Positions 44,053-54,260 of a stretch of DNA of 64,000 nucleotides are shown here, in pieces. The first letter of the stretch is position 1. Every line of letters starts with the position of its first letter. The DNA comes from an uncultured Cohaesibacter sp. (GTDB lineage: Bacteria > Pseudomonadota > Alphaproteobacteria > Rhizobiales > Cohaesibacteraceae), in assembly GCF_963664735.1 (NCBI RefSeq), contig NZ_OY761553.1:3283001-3347000 (forward strand). The letters are read 5' to 3'. A program made the position numbers and the translations under genes. A model generated the notes under the pieces. That model had not been told where the DNA came from. It saw only the letters and a program-made list of their open reading frames with translations, and made no database searches.

Positions 44053-45267
44053 CTAGCTGCTGGCTAAATCAGCAACCAATGCATTGAGCACGAGAAAGCC
44101 GGCACGGGTCGCGCTAATCCTCGTTCCACGGCGTTGCAGCAGTCCTTCGCCAATAAGCGTTTCGATATGCAGTTCATTGAGCTTTCTGCCGGACAGCTTT
44201 TCATAGCGGCCAAGGTCAATGCCTTCCTTGACGCGCAAACCCATGATGAGAAATTCATCACTCTGCTCTTCAAGGGTCAGCATCTCTTCTTCTATTGCGC
44301 CAGACCCCTGCTCTTCGACCCGCTTTAACCAGCTTTCCGGATGGCGTTCATTGCTCGTGGCCAGTTTGCCGTTGGCCAGTTGCAGCCGCCCATGCGCCCC
44401 TGCCCCCACGCCCACATAATCGCCATATCGCCAATAGGTCAGGTTATGACGGGATTCATATCCCGGACGCGCGTGGTTCGAAATCTCATAGGATGGCAGA
44501 CCGTGCATGGAAAGACGCTCGTGGGTCATTTCGTAAAGCGCCACCGAGGTGTCTTCGTCGGGCAGTTCAAACTTTCCGTTGCGATAGAGCGCAAAGAAGG
44601 GCGTGTCCTGCTCGATGGTCAACTGATAAAGCGAGAGATGATCGGCAGCCAACGCGATGGCTTCATCAAGTTCCCTTGCCCAAGCCTCAGGTGTCTGATG
44701 AGGTCGGGCATAGATGAGATCAAACGACATGCGTGCGAAATGCTTTTGCGCAAGAGCAATCGCTGCCTTGGCCTCTTGTGCGCTGTGCATCCGGCCCAAA
44801 AAGCGCAACTGATCGTCATAGAGCGATTGCACACCAAGAGAAACGCGATTGACACCGGCACTGGCATAGCCCTTGAAGTGCTCTGCTTCCACCGAGGTGG
44901 GATTGGCCTCAAGCGTAATCTCAGCGTCTGGCGCGACAGACCAAAGCTGGGCTACCTTGTCGAGCAGCCGTTCCACGATGGCGGGCTTCATCAAGGACGG
45001 TGTGCCGCCACCGAAAAAGATGGATGTGACGGGCGGGCGCCGCCCTGCCCCCTTCAGTCGATCTGCATAATGGTCCAACTCGGCAATCATTGCGGAGGCG
45101 AATCGATCCTGATCGACCGGCTGATGCCTTACATGAGAGTTGAAGTCGCAATAGGGGCATTTGGCCTTGCAGAAAGGCCAGTGCAGATAAATGCCAAAGC
45201 CGGGATTATCTGGTCCCGGCTTTGTAAGATCCTGATTTAAAGGGGACACAGGTCCGCTCGTTACCAT
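44053..45267 (-). CDS. hemW: Radical SAM haem chaperone HemW
   Basis: A 404-residue protein related to oxygen-independent coproporphyrinogen oxidase. The 4Fe-4S/SAM motif is WPFCKAKCPYCDFNSH (Cys at about 33, 37 and 40), then IFFGGGTPSLMKPAIVERLL, ITLEANPTSVEAEHFKGYAS and GVNRVSLGVQS, followed by the HemN C-terminal domain. The short N-terminus and its place after rdgB identify it as HemW, which delivers haem, rather than HemN. It starts six bases after the rdgB stop. Confidence 0.92.
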   Translation of the reverse strand: MVTSGPVSPLNQDLTKPGPDNPGFGIYLHWPFCKAKCPYCDFNSHVRHQPVDQDRFASAMIAELDHYADRLKGAGRRPPVTSIFFGGGTPSLMKPAIVERLLDKVAQLWSVAPDAEITLEANPTSVEAEHFKGYASAGVNRVSLGVQSLYDDQLRFLGRMHSAQEAKAAIALAQKHFARMSFDLIYARPHQTPEAWARELDEAIALAADHLSLYQLTIEQDTPFFALYRNGKFELPDEDTSVALYEMTHERLSMHGLPSYEISNHARPGYESRHNLTYWRYGDYVGVGAGAHGRLQLANGKLATSNERHPESWLKRVEEQGSGAIEEEMLTLEEQSDEFLIMGLRVKEGIDLGRYEKLSGRKLNELHIETLIGEGLLQRRGTRISATRAGFLVLNALVADLASS

Positions 45268-45273
45268 GGGCAA

Positions 45274-45915
45274 TTACCCTTCAAGGCAAGCATCGGCAAA
45301 GAGTTTGAAGGCACGGGAGCGATGAGACAGACCCTTTTCGCCGCCCGGCTTCCAACCATGTTTCTGGTCCGGCTCCATTTGCCCGAAGGTAATGTCATGC
45401 CCTTCCGGCTGGAACATGGGATCATAGCCAAAGCCCTTTTCACCGCGAGGTGGCCACACGGCCAGCCCTTCCACTTCACCACGGAAGAACTGCGTTTCTC
45501 CGTCCGGCCAAGCCAGACATAGAACGGCAACGAAGCGACAGCCGCGTTTTTCCGGTGTGGTGGCTCCGAGCGCCTGAAGCTTTTCCTCAACATTGCGCAT
45601 GGCTTGCGCAAAATCGCGATCCGGACCGGCCCAGCGAGCTGAGTAGATACCCGGTGCCCCATCAAGCGCATCAACGGCAAAGCCCGAATCATCAGCCAGC
45701 GCTGGCAGGCCCGTCGCTTTGGCAGCGGCCATCGCCTTAAGCTCCGCATTAGCCTCAAAGGTGGTGCCGGTTTCTTCCGGCTCTTCGAGTTCCAACTCGG
45801 TGGCGGTCTTGATGGTAAGACCATAATAGCCAAGCAGATCCTTGATCTCGCGGATCTTGCCCTTGTTGTGGCTTGCCACCACCAGCGGCGTTTCAGCCGT
45901 CAATTTGTTTGCCAT
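45274..45915 (-). CDS. rdgB: XTP/dITP pyrophosphatase (non-canonical purine NTPase)
   Basis: A 213-residue Ham1/RdgB enzyme that hydrolyses dITP and XTP to keep deaminated purines out of nucleic acids. Motifs: [57 protein letters not shown] and [12 protein letters not shown]. It is the middle gene of the tight rph-rdgB-hemW operon, three bases after rph. Confidence 0.97.
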   Translation of the reverse strand: MANKLTAETPLVVASHNKGKIREIKDLLGYYGLTIKTATELELEEPEETGTTFEANAELKAMAAAKATGLPALADDSGFAVDALDGAPGIYSARWAGPDRDFAQAMRNVEEKLQALGATTPEKRGCRFVAVLCLAWPDGETQFFRGEVEGLAVWPPRGEKGFGYDPMFQPEGHDITFGQMEPDQKHGWKPGGEKGLSHRSRAFKLFADACLEG

Positions 45916-45918
45916 GCT

Positions 45919-46644
45919 TCACTCCTGAGGCTGGGCTTCCTGCTGGGCCACGATCAGTTCACCGATGCCCTTCTTGGCCAGTGCCATCAACTGAGCGAAT
46001 TCTTCTTCGGAGAATGGTTCGCCTTCTGCTGTGCCCTGAATCTCGACAATGCCGCCTTTGCCGGTCATGACAAAGTTGGAATCGGTCTCCGCATCGGAAT
46101 CTTCCAGATAATCAAGATCAAGCACCGGCGTTCCAGCGTAAATGCCGCAAGAAATGGCGGCAACCTGATCCTTGATGACTTTGGTATCGGCTGAGATCAT
46201 GCCTCGGGAGCGCATCCACTCGATGCAGTCATTAAGCGCGACCCATGCGCCCGTAATCGACGCTGTGCGGGTGCCACCATCAGCCTGAAGCACATCGCAG
46301 TCCACCGTGATCTGACGTTCGCCGAGCGCTTCAAGGTCAACAACAGCACGCAGAGACCGGCCAATCAGACGCTGGATTTCCTGCGTACGGCCAGACTGTT
46401 TGCCAGCGCTGGCCTCGCGGCGCATACGGTCGCCGGTAGCGCGTGGCAGCATGCCATATTCAGCGGTTACCCAACCGCGGTTCTGCCCACGCAGCCAAGG
46501 CGGAATGCGCTCTTCCAGGCTGGCGATGCACAATACGTGGGTATCGCCGCATTTGATCAGGCATGAGCCCTCCGCGTGTTTGGATACATTGCGGGTCATG
46601 GTGACGACGCGTTTTTGGTCGGGATTCCGTTTGGAAGGGCGCAT
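45919..46644 (-). CDS. rph: Ribonuclease PH
   Basis: A 241-residue phosphorolytic exoribonuclease that trims tRNA 3' ends. It begins [20 protein letters not shown] and has [36 protein letters not shown] and [14 protein letters not shown], with [20 protein letters not shown] near the active site. The C-terminus carries the normal [27 protein letters not shown] upstream of ATG 46644 decides the start. It is divergent from hrcA. Confidence 0.97.
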   Translation of the reverse strand: MRPSKRNPDQKRVVTMTRNVSKHAEGSCLIKCGDTHVLCIASLEERIPPWLRGQNRGWVTAEYGMLPRATGDRMRREASAGKQSGRTQEIQRLIGRSLRAVVDLEALGERQITVDCDVLQADGGTRTASITGAWVALNDCIEWMRSRGMISADTKVIKDQVAAISCGIYAGTPVLDLDYLEDSDAETDSNFVMTGKGGIVEIQGTAEGEPFSEEEFAQLMALAKKGIGELIVAQQEAQPQE

Positions 46645-46718
46645 AATGCTCTCCTGCCTTTGTTTCAATTTACTATCAAATTATCGGGCGCATCAGGCGT
46701 TTGCCGCAATAAACAGCT

Positions 46719-46746
46719 TTGACCCTTGTCTATTCGCACCTATATT
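46719..46746 (+). promoter_or_regulatory. Candidate sigma-70 promoter of hrcA
   Basis: TTGACC (46719-46724) and TATATT (46741-46746) are separated by 16 bases in the 301-base rph/hrcA divergent region, predicting a leader of about 190 bases. I saw no CIRCE element (TTAGCACTC-N9-GAGTGCTAA) here or elsewhere in the window. The remainder of the gap shows nothing else I can support. Confidence 0.5.
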
Positions 46747-46945
46747 TCGTCATGCTAAGCATGGTCCATTTGTGCGCGCACCCTTGTGGCGTTTCCTCAA
46801 GCTTCTTAAAAGCGTCAAGGGCAAGTGACAAGGGGAGCTTGCAGCTTTTCCTGTTTTTGGGGCATAAATAGCGCAACTGCCCAACCGCTTTGTTGTTTCG
46901 CATTGTCAATCCGGCGTTGCCGGAGTGTCTTACACGGATAGTGAG

Positions 46946-48055
46946 ATGTTTGAACGAGATCGCCTGAACCAGATACCTCCATTGGTCGGAATGGATGACA
47001 GAGTGAAGGATATTTTCCGCCATATCGTGGAATCTTATCTGGCTAACGGCGATCCTGTCGGATCTCGTAACATTTCCCGCGCATTGCCGATTTCTCTTTC
47101 CCCCGCTTCAGTGCGTAATGTGATGTCGGATCTGGAGCATCTGGGGTTAATCTATTCGCCCCACACCAGCGCCGGACGCTTGCCTACAGAAATGGGGCTG
47201 AGATTCTTCGTTGATGCCATGATGGAATTTGGTGATCTTTCCAATGATGAGCGCAATGCCATCAAGCGGCAGATGAGTTTATCCCACCAGCCGGATGCAG
47301 GTTTTGAAAATCTGCTCACCAAGGCCAGCAAGATGCTCTCCGGCCTTTCATCCGGCGCGGGCCTTGTGTTGGCCAACAAGCAGGATCAGCGGCTCAAGCA
47401 TGTGGAATTTGTCCGTCTGGAGGCGACCAAGGCGCTTGTCGTTCTGGTGGATCAGGATGACAAGGTGGAAAACCGGCTTATTTCTCTGCCGAAGGGATTG
47501 CCTGCATCGGCGCTGACGGAGGCGAGCAATTTCCTCAACGCCCATATTCGCGGCAAAACCTTGTCAGAAGCTCAGAAGGAAATCGAGGCGCACCACATCG
47601 AACTGCAGGCAGAGCTTGATGAGCTAACTGCCAAGCTGGTGGAATCGGGGGTGGCGACCTGGGCCGGAGCGAGCGGAGATCAGCCACAGAGCCTCATTAT
47701 CAGAGGCCGGTCCAACCTGTTGGAAAATGTCACGGCGCAGGAAGATCTCGAGCGCATCCGCCATCTGTTTGACGATCTGGAATCAAAGAAGGATTTCATT
47801 CAGTTGCTGGAGCTTGCCGAGCAAGGCGACGGCGTGCGCATATATATTGGATCGGAAAATCAGCTCTTTTCTCTATCCGGCTCGTCGGTCATCGTTTCCC
47901 CTTACCGTGACGGGAATCAGAAGATTGTAGGTGTGTTGGGTGTGATCGGCCCGACAAGGCTTAATTATGCACGCATCGTTCCCATGGTGGATTATACCGC
48001 CCGCGTTTTGAGCAATATGCTCTCCGATCCGTCCCGACGGTTCGAAAGCGAATGA
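46946..48055 (+). CDS. hrcA: Heat-inducible transcription repressor HrcA
   Basis: A 369-residue repressor that binds CIRCE operators of chaperone genes such as groESL. The N-terminal winged helix has [20 protein letters not shown] and [20 protein letters not shown] followed by [20 protein letters not shown], the family signature. The C-terminal domain ends with [20 protein letters not shown] and [21 protein letters not shown] 46946 ([12 protein letters not shown]) is preferred; a GTG at 46925 would add seven residues. With grpE 162 bases downstream this is the usual hrcA-grpE pair. Confidence 0.97.
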   Translation: MFERDRLNQIPPLVGMDDRVKDIFRHIVESYLANGDPVGSRNISRALPISLSPASVRNVMSDLEHLGLIYSPHTSAGRLPTEMGLRFFVDAMMEFGDLSNDERNAIKRQMSLSHQPDAGFENLLTKASKMLSGLSSGAGLVLANKQDQRLKHVEFVRLEATKALVVLVDQDDKVENRLISLPKGLPASALTEASNFLNAHIRGKTLSEAQKEIEAHHIELQAELDELTAKLVESGVATWAGASGDQPQSLIIRGRSNLLENVTAQEDLERIRHLFDDLESKKDFIQLLELAEQGDGVRIYIGSENQLFSLSGSSVIVSPYRDGNQKIVGVLGVIGPTRLNYARIVPMVDYTARVLSNMLSDPSRRFESE

Positions 48056-48217
48056 ATGACTTCATAATCTGTCCAATTTGACCGCTTTATCCAACTCTTT
48101 GCCCTTGAGCTCTTGATTTTTTAGTCAGAAAGCTCGATATCCGGTGCAAACTTATGCCCTGATGCTCAATGGATTTGCCATGATCGATGGGCGAGCATTC
48201 AAAATAGAGGCTAATAG

Positions 48218-48883
48218 ATGTCTGACGAAACAAACAACTCAGAAGCTGTAGTAGACCCGCTTGCCGAGGCTCCGGCTGAAGAGGTTTCCCAAGAGGAGCC
48301 TTATCTCAATCCTTTGGAAGCGGCTGAACTGCGCATAGCAGAGCTCGAAAAGGAAGCTGGTGAAATGAAGGACCATCTGCTGCGCACGGTCGCAGAGATG
48401 GAAAACCTGCGCCGCCGTACCGAGAAAGAAATCAGCGACGCCAAGCAATATTCCGTCGCCAGCTTCGCACGCGACATGTTGGCTGTGGCCGACAACCTGC
48501 GCCGTGGGCTGGAAGCAATTCCGGATGAAGAAAAGGCTGCGGCTGACGGCACTTTGAAGGCTCTGCTCGAAGGCACGGAGATGACCGAGCGGGAAATGCT
48601 CAAGACTCTCGAAAAGCACGGTGTTCGCAAGCTTGATCCGGAAGGGGAAAAGTTCGACCCGAATTTCCATCAGGCCATGTTTAAAGTACCCAATCCCCAT
48701 GTTCCGAACAATTCGGTCATTCAGGTTGTACAAGCTGGCTATGTCATTGGCACCCGTGTGTTGCGCCCTGCTATGGTAGGGGTTGCCGAAGGTGGGCCGA
48801 AATTCCCCGCACAGGCGGCAGATGAAACAGCTGATTCTGACCAGAATTCCGGCGAGAGCGAAGGGCTCAACAAAAGCGTCTAG
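48218..48883 (+). CDS. grpE: Nucleotide exchange factor GrpE
   Basis: A 221-residue DnaK co-chaperone that releases ADP. The acidic N-terminus is followed by a long coiled coil ([20 protein letters not shown]) leading to [20 protein letters not shown]. The beta-domain signature is [20 protein letters not shown], then [19 protein letters not shown]. Its partner dnaK lies about 10.6 kb downstream on the same strand. A terminator closes the unit at 48942-48972. Confidence 0.97.
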   Translation: MSDETNNSEAVVDPLAEAPAEEVSQEEPYLNPLEAAELRIAELEKEAGEMKDHLLRTVAEMENLRRRTEKEISDAKQYSVASFARDMLAVADNLRRGLEAIPDEEKAAADGTLKALLEGTEMTEREMLKTLEKHGVRKLDPEGEKFDPNFHQAMFKVPNPHVPNNSVIQVVQAGYVIGTRVLRPAMVGVAEGGPKFPAQAADETADSDQNSGESEGLNKSV

Positions 48884-48887
48884 CCTG

Positions 48888-48972
48888 AAGCACACATTAC
48901 CTTTGCGTAAGCGGAATGTGTGCTTTCATTGAAATTGTGAAAACGTCCGGTTTTATGCCGGGCGTTTTTTTA
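48888..48972 (+). terminator. Double hairpin and intrinsic terminator after grpE
   Basis: First stem: AAGCACACATT (48888-48898) with AATGTGTGCTT (48915-48925), 11 perfect base pairs. Second stem: AACGTCCGG (48942-48950) with CCGGGCGTT (48958-48966), one G-U pair, followed by a T run. The second is the terminator; the first may protect the 3' end. Confidence 0.85.
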
Positions 48973-49255
48973 GACCTATTATCGAAACTTTACATATTCC
49001 TTGTTATTTCAAGCGATTATATCAAATTAATATGAGCAAAATTTTTCAAAATGCATTCTGAATCGCTTGTCATTTTCGATCTGAATCGCGTCTTCCCGTT
49101 AACGTAAACGGCATTATTGACCTACGAAAGTATTGATAATTTTCCCTACTCTGCGCTGTTTCGTCGCATAGGTCTGGCGGCATTTGATTGGCAAATATGA
49201 CCTCGATCAAAGTTGCTCCAAAACGGGTTGACTAGATTAATTATAACCTTGTGGT

Positions 49256-49366
49256 TCGGACTTGCCAGTGCGTCTCTCTCCTCCCCTCGACGTTCCTCTG
49301 CTGGTGCTATGTCCATGGATCACATCTTCAAGGAGGCTCCGAGGTGAGTCTCCTTTTTCTTTTGCC
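49256..49366 (+). ncRNA. mmgR: Candidate mmgR/alpha-r8 (suhB-motif) small RNA with anti-Shine-Dalgarno loop
   Basis: The stem CCAG/CTGG (49265-49268 with 49301-49304) and inner stem CGTC/GACG (49271-49274 with 49289-49292) expose a pyrimidine loop containing CTCCTCCCC (49278-49286), complementary to ribosome-binding sites. A terminator hairpin follows: AAGGAG and CTC (49330-49339) with GAG and CTCCTT (49346-49355), then TTTCTTTT. TATAAC at 49242-49247 could be the -10; no good -35 is visible. Exposed CU-rich anti-Shine-Dalgarno loops with an intrinsic terminator are features of the rhizobial alpha-r8/MmgR (suhB motif) RNAs, which act in trans. Assignment to that family is from memory of its features, not a search. 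An overlapping 140-codon plus-strand frame here has no protein hallmarks. Confidence 0.6.
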
Positions 49367-49433
49367 ACTTCATCGTTGGATTTGTCTGCTCTGACTGGAA
49401 AGCTGCGCCTTGGCAATAACCAAGAGCCTTGCG

Positions 49434-50348
49434 CTATCGAGCATTATCTGCCGTCAGCGCTTGAGCACTGCGTATACGGCTTAAAAGCCAGGCACGTAGC
49501 TGGATTGCCGCGGGTGAGCGATGCCCCCGACGCCGAACCAGATAATAGCTTTCAGCGGTATCCGCTGGCTCCTTACCAAGAGCAACGAGCGAATGATCCG
49601 CAAGATGCTCGGCCACCAGAATCGTGTGCGCCATGGCGATGCCTCGCCCTTGCCTTGCAGCTTCCACAGCCAGCCAATGATTAGGAAATCTTGGACCTGA
49701 GCTCCAATCCAATTCATATCGAAGATTGACCTTGCCCCAAAGAGGCCAATCCTTCTCCCATGATGAATCGTGCAAAAGCGTCGCCGACTTCCATCTGTCC
49801 GGATGCTCCAGCCCCATGAGATCACGATATTGCTCGGTACAGACAGGTATGATGCTGTCTTCAAACAGCAACTCGGACAAAAGGCCATCACCGGTCGCAG
49901 GCACTTGCGATATCATCAGATCGATTGCGCCGTGTCGCTCCAAGTGAGCCGGTTTGATTTCCTGATCCAGAAACACAGTGATGCCCGGATTTTCATTTTG
50001 AAAATCTGCGAGATGTGGCCCCAACCAACCATCAGAAAATGGCTTTGGTGCTGATATCATTACGGAAACGGTATGAATTTCTTCTGCAATTGGAGGAAAA
50101 GACGATGCGATTTCATCAAGCAAGCGCGTTGCTTCTGGCAAGAGGGCTTTTGCCCTTTGGCTCAACTCAACCCCATTGGCATGACGCTCAAACAGCACCT
50201 CCCCCAACCAAGCCTCCATGCCTTTGATATGCTGGCTCACGGCTGTGGGCGTCACGTTCAGTTCCGCCGCAGCACGCGCGAATGAACCGTTTCTAGCCGC
50301 AGCCTCAAATGCCTTGACTGCACTGAATGGAGGGAGTTTTCTTGGCAC
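49434..50348 (-). CDS. LysR-family transcriptional regulator (GcvA-like)
   Basis: A 304-residue regulator. The winged helix reads FSAVKAFEAAARNGSFARAA followed by AELNVTPTAVSQHIKGMEAW (about residues 8-50), closest to the GcvA/AmpR branch; the rest is the periplasmic-binding-like effector domain. I choose GTG 50348 because AGGA lies six bases before it and it gives the standard LysR length; a longer frame from 50510 would run into the putA terminator region. It is downstream of putA on the same strand but separated by a terminator, so a role in proline use is not implied. Confidence 0.88.
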   Translation of the reverse strand: MPRKLPPFSAVKAFEAAARNGSFARAAAELNVTPTAVSQHIKGMEAWLGEVLFERHANGVELSQRAKALLPEATRLLDEIASSFPPIAEEIHTVSVMISAPKPFSDGWLGPHLADFQNENPGITVFLDQEIKPAHLERHGAIDLMISQVPATGDGLLSELLFEDSIIPVCTEQYRDLMGLEHPDRWKSATLLHDSSWEKDWPLWGKVNLRYELDWSSGPRFPNHWLAVEAARQGRGIAMAHTILVAEHLADHSLVALGKEPADTAESYYLVRRRGHRSPAAIQLRAWLLSRIRSAQALTADNAR

Positions 50349-50484
50349 AATATTCCTCGAAACTGCAGCGAAACCCAGATAATGCTGCCCGACTTCTGTT
50401 TTACAGAACATGGCGAAATTCACAAGCGGGTAATCGTGCGCCAAAAGCAGAATGCAGCTCTTCTGCTCCACGGCATTAATGAAA

Positions 50485-50520
50485 ATAAAAAGACCCCGAA
50501 AGCATGACACTTCCGGGGCT
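50485..50520 (-). terminator. Intrinsic terminator after putA
   Basis: CCCCG (50494-50498) with CGGGG (50514-50518), extended inward by AAG/CTT across a mismatch; on the minus strand CTTTTTATTTT follows. It ends putA transcription. Confidence 0.75.
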
Positions 50521-50555
50521 TCCAGGATTCTGAGATCTTACTTTTATTTATACCG

Positions 50556-53500
50556 TTAAAGCGCTTCACCCTCCGCTGCAGCCAGCAACGTTGCGTTGCC
50601 ACCTGCTGCTGTGGTGTCGACACAGACATGTCGTTCCAAAGCAAAGCGGAATGGATTGGCTTCCGTGACCAAAGGCAACAAAGCCCCGTCGCGCTTGGCA
50701 ATGGCTATACGCACTGTGCGCAGCGTGTCTTTGTCGGCCATGTAGGCGAAGGCATCGATGCCTTCAAATTTGGCCACAGCTTCTGGGGAAAGCACGCCAT
50801 CGAAGCCAACAACCGGAGCGCCGGCTTCTGCCAGTTTGGCTGCCATGGCTTTTGCACCCACGCCGACAATGACGACCGCATTGCCAGCAACAAGAGCAGA
50901 GACAGCCTGAAGCAGCGCCATTTTTTCCGTAACCCCGACGACCAGCACGATACCACGAGGCGCAAAACTCAGACGGTTGGACTCGCCGGTTGGTCCGGAC
51001 ATTTCCCGCGGGCTCATATCACGCTGCAAGAAGACATCGAAGGTAACCGGCAAATTGTAGGCACTCTTGAGAGCTGCGAAACGATATTCCTTATCGGTCC
51101 ACTTCTTGCGCTTTGCCTTGTCCGCCCGGAGCTGGTGGATTGCGTACTGGATTTCCGAAATTGGAGCAGAATCACCTTCTGGTGCAGCCGGTTCCTCATG
51201 CCGGTAAGGCAAGTAAAAGCGTTCCACATAGTTCGGTCCGCCTGCTTTTGGTCCGGTGCCAGAAAGCCCTTCGCCACCGAACGGCTGGGAAGCGACAACA
51301 GCGCCGATCTGGTTGCGGTTGATATATGCGTTGCCAACCTTGATTTGGTCGACAACTTCCTGCACGCGGTTATCCATGCGGGTATGCAAACCAAATGTGA
51401 GGCCGAAGCCTTTTGCATTGATGGCGGCAATCACATCATTGAGCTTACTTGCCTTGAACTTGGCAACATGAAGGACAGGGCCGAAGATTTCTTCTTCCAG
51501 TTCCTCGATGCCGTTAAGCTCGATGATGGTTGGAGCGCAGAAGACGCCGGTTTTCGGAGTAGCCAGCTGCTTGATAAGGCGGCCCTTGGCCCGCATCTTG
51601 TCGCAGTGGGTATCAATGCCCGCTTTGGCTGCTTCGTCGATGACAGGACCGATATCGGTAGACCATTCCCAAGGATTGCCGAGCGAAAGCTGATCGGTAG
51701 CACCTTTGAGCATTTCCATGACATGATCATAGATGTCTTCCTGAACATACAGCATACGCAGAGCAGAACAGCGCTGGCCTGCCGATTGGAAGGAAGACGA
51801 AACGATATCCTTGACGGCCTGTTCCGGCAGGGCGGTAGAATCAACGATCATCGCATTAAGACCACCGGTCTCGGCGATCAGTGGGGCGCTTGGATCGAGA
51901 TTTTCTGCCATTGCACGGTTGATGGTCTGAGCTGTTTCCGTGGAGCCAGTGAAACAAACACCTGCGATGCGCGGATCTGAGGTGAGGGGTGTTCCAACAA
52001 CGGACCCGCTACCAGGCAGCAACTGGATGGCACCCTTCGGCACGCCAGCTTCATGCATCAACTGAATTGCGCGGAAAGCCATGATCCCGGTCGGGCCTGC
52101 TGGTTTGGCAATCACTGCGTTACCTGCAGACAGGGCAGCCATGATCTGGCCTGTGAAAATGGCCAGAGGGAAGTTCCATGGAGAAATGCAGGCGATGGTA
52201 CCCCGCGCCGTTCTGCCGCTCTTGGCATCCGTTTCCAGACGCTCAGCTTCAGCTGCATAATAATGGATGAAGTCGACAGCTTCGCGGACTTCACCGATCG
52301 CGTCGGTCATGACCTTGCCAGCTTCACGAGCGGCAATAGCAAAGAATTCCTCTGCATTGGCTTCGTAAAGCGTGGCGACCTTTTCCAGAATGGCAGAGCG
52401 TTCAGCAACCGGTTTGCCGGACCATACAGCAAAACCTTTTTCGCTCGCAGCCAGTGCTTTCTCAACATCGGCAGCAGATGCTTTTACCACCGTACCGATT
52501 TGCTCGTTCCGATCCGCCGGATTGTAAACCGGGTTTGCTGCTTCAGAAGATTTGTAACCGGAAATAAGAGGAGTTGCTTCCCAGATATGGGTCTTGAACT
52601 TACCACGTTTTTCATCGATAGCCGCAATGGAGATCGGATCCGTGTGATCCCAACCCTTGGAATTGTTACGGACGCCTTTGAAAATGTCCTTCGGCTTGGT
52701 CAGATACGGGTTCTCGATGGCATCGCCCAACTCGCGCACCTTGGCAAATGGATCGCCAGCAATCTCTTCGGGGCGAATGTCGGTATCGACAATCTGGTTT
52801 ACAAAGGAAGAGTTGGAGCCGTTTTCGAGCAAGCGGCGGACCAGATAGGCCAGAAGGTCAGAGTGAGCCCCAACTGGCGCATAAATACGACAGGCGACTT
52901 TTTCCTGTTTGACCAAGGTGTCATGCAAAGCATCACCCATGCCATGCAGGCGCTGCAACTCGTAGGAGCCTTTGCCAACACGCGCAGAAATAGCCATTTC
53001 CATAACGGCGGTTGCGGTGTGAGCGTTATGGGACGCAAACTGCGGATAGATATGGTCAGTCATATCGAGCAGGCGACGGGCGTTTGACAAATAGGAAACA
53101 TCCGTGTTGGCCTTGCGGGTGAAGACCGGGAAGCCTTCCAGCCCCATAACCTGTGCGCGCTTGATCTCGCTATCCCAGTATGCGCCTTTCACCAGACGAA
53201 CCGTGATCTTGCGATCCAGCTTCTTGGCCAGCATATAGAGCCAATCGATAACAAAGCTTGCGCGGTGACCGAAGGACTGCACAACGATGCCGAAGCCATC
53301 CCAACCAGCTAGGGCAGGGTTGGACAGAACCGCTTCAATAACGTCAAGGGACAGATCAAGGCGATCCATTTCCTCGGCGTCGATGGTGAAGTTCATGTTG
53401 GCAGACCGCGCCAGTAGAGCAAGACCGAAGGTGCGGGAGACCAACTCGGACATGACCCGCTCTTTCTTGCCTTCTTCATAGCGAGGATGCAGAGCGGAAA

Positions 53501-54260
53501 GCTTGACCGAGAGACCGGGGTTTTTGTGCACGGAATCCGATTTGCAATAAGGGGCCAGAGTTGCAATCGCCTTGGAATAGGCCAGATGATATTTGATGCC
53601 ATCGGCTTCGGTACGGGCAGCTTCGCCCAACATGTCAAAGGAATAGGTAAAGCCCTTGGCTTCATAATGCTTGCCGCGATGGATTGCCTTTTCGATGGTC
53701 GTGCCCAGAACAAACTGGCGACCAAGCTCTTTCATGGCCTGCCCAACTGCGGTGCGGATCACCGGTTCGCCAAGGCGTTTGACCATGGAGCGCATAGCAG
53801 CGGCGAGGCCTTCCTCGTCCTTCTCCTTCAGAATGCTGCCGGTCAACATCAAACCCCAGGTGGAGGTGTTGATGAGAGAAGAAGTCGATTTGCCAAGATG
53901 CTGGCCCCATTCGCTCGGAGTGATCTTGTCGGAAATCAAGGCATCAATGGTATCCGCATCAGGGACACGCAGCAGAGCCTCGGAAAGGCACATCAGCGCA
54001 ACACCTTCGCGGGTGGACAAGCCATATTCCGCAAGGAAGTTTTCCATCATGGACGGCTTGGTTGTATTTCGGATCGTGCGGATGAGTTCGGCCGCGCGCT
54101 GGGAAATGCGCAGGCTCATGCGTTCATCCATGTGGGCTTCTTCAATCAGACGACGCACGTTTGTTGCTTCGTCTGCCAGATAATGTTCACGAATAACCTG
54201 ACGCAGCTCGGATAGGCGGGCGTCCAGATCTTTGCCAGAGTCGAAAGACTGTTGATCCAT
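50556..54260 (-). CDS. putA: Bifunctional proline dehydrogenase / L-glutamate gamma-semialdehyde dehydrogenase
   Basis: A 1234-residue enzyme converting proline to glutamate in two steps at the inner membrane face. After an N-terminal helical domain, the FAD proline dehydrogenase barrel (about 180-480) has GLSVKLSALHPRY, RLVKGAYWDSEIK and QRLHGMGDAL. The NAD-dependent aldehyde dehydrogenase (about 550-1000) has CISPWNFPLAIFTGQ, ETGGLNAMIVDS and catalytic Cys in SAGQRCSALR. The final 200 residues form the extra C-terminal dehydrogenase-like domain of long PutA types. The N-terminus lacks the ribbon-helix-helix repressor domain of enterobacterial PutA, so control is expected from the divergent Lrp-type gene. 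Confidence 0.97.
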   Translation of the reverse strand: MDQQSFDSGKDLDARLSELRQVIREHYLADEATNVRRLIEEAHMDERMSLRISQRAAELIRTIRNTTKPSMMENFLAEYGLSTREGVALMCLSEALLRVPDADTIDALISDKITPSEWGQHLGKSTSSLINTSTWGLMLTGSILKEKDEEGLAAAMRSMVKRLGEPVIRTAVGQAMKELGRQFVLGTTIEKAIHRGKHYEAKGFTYSFDMLGEAARTEADGIKYHLAYSKAIATLAPYCKSDSVHKNPGLSVKLSALHPRYEEGKKERVMSELVSRTFGLALLARSANMNFTIDAEEMDRLDLSLDVIEAVLSNPALAGWDGFGIVVQSFGHRASFVIDWLYMLAKKLDRKITVRLVKGAYWDSEIKRAQVMGLEGFPVFTRKANTDVSYLSNARRLLDMTDHIYPQFASHNAHTATAVMEMAISARVGKGSYELQRLHGMGDALHDTLVKQEKVACRIYAPVGAHSDLLAYLVRRLLENGSNSSFVNQIVDTDIRPEEIAGDPFAKVRELGDAIENPYLTKPKDIFKGVRNNSKGWDHTDPISIAAIDEKRGKFKTHIWEATPLISGYKSSEAANPVYNPADRNEQIGTVVKASAADVEKALAASEKGFAVWSGKPVAERSAILEKVATLYEANAEEFFAIAAREAGKVMTDAIGEVREAVDFIHYYAAEAERLETDAKSGRTARGTIACISPWNFPLAIFTGQIMAALSAGNAVIAKPAGPTGIMAFRAIQLMHEAGVPKGAIQLLPGSGSVVGTPLTSDPRIAGVCFTGSTETAQTINRAMAENLDPSAPLIAETGGLNAMIVDSTALPEQAVKDIVSSSFQSAGQRCSALRMLYVQEDIYDHVMEMLKGATDQLSLGNPWEWSTDIGPVIDEAAKAGIDTHCDKMRAKGRLIKQLATPKTGVFCAPTIIELNGIEELEEEIFGPVLHVAKFKASKLNDVIAAINAKGFGLTFGLHTRMDNRVQEVVDQIKVGNAYINRNQIGAVVASQPFGGEGLSGTGPKAGGPNYVERFYLPYRHEEPAAPEGDSAPISEIQYAIHQLRADKAKRKKWTDKEYRFAALKSAYNLPVTFDVFLQRDMSPREMSGPTGESNRLSFAPRGIVLVVGVTEKMALLQAVSALVAGNAVVIVGVGAKAMAAKLAEAGAPVVGFDGVLSPEAVAKFEGIDAFAYMADKDTLRTVRIAIAKRDGALLPLVTEANPFRFALERHVCVDTTAAGGNATLLAAAEGEAL

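Noticed and set aside
46645-46945. CIRCE operator before hrcA
   Set aside because: No TTAGCACTC-N9-GAGTGCTAA or close variant on either strand here, nor before grpE or dnaK.
49213-49247. TTGACT and TATAAC as a promoter pair for the small RNA
   Set aside because: The hexamers at 49228-49233 and 49242-49247 are only 8 bases apart, and the alternative TTGCTC is 23 bases away, so neither spacing works.
49262-49684. 140-codon plus-strand frame between grpE and the LysR gene
   Set aside because: It overlaps the LysR 3' end and the candidate small RNA; Pro/Arg/Ser-rich content without any motif. The RNA structure explains the region better.
50628-51980. 450-codon open frame antisense to putA
   Set aside because: Same reason: composition is that of a reverse complement of coding DNA and there is no start signal or known motif.
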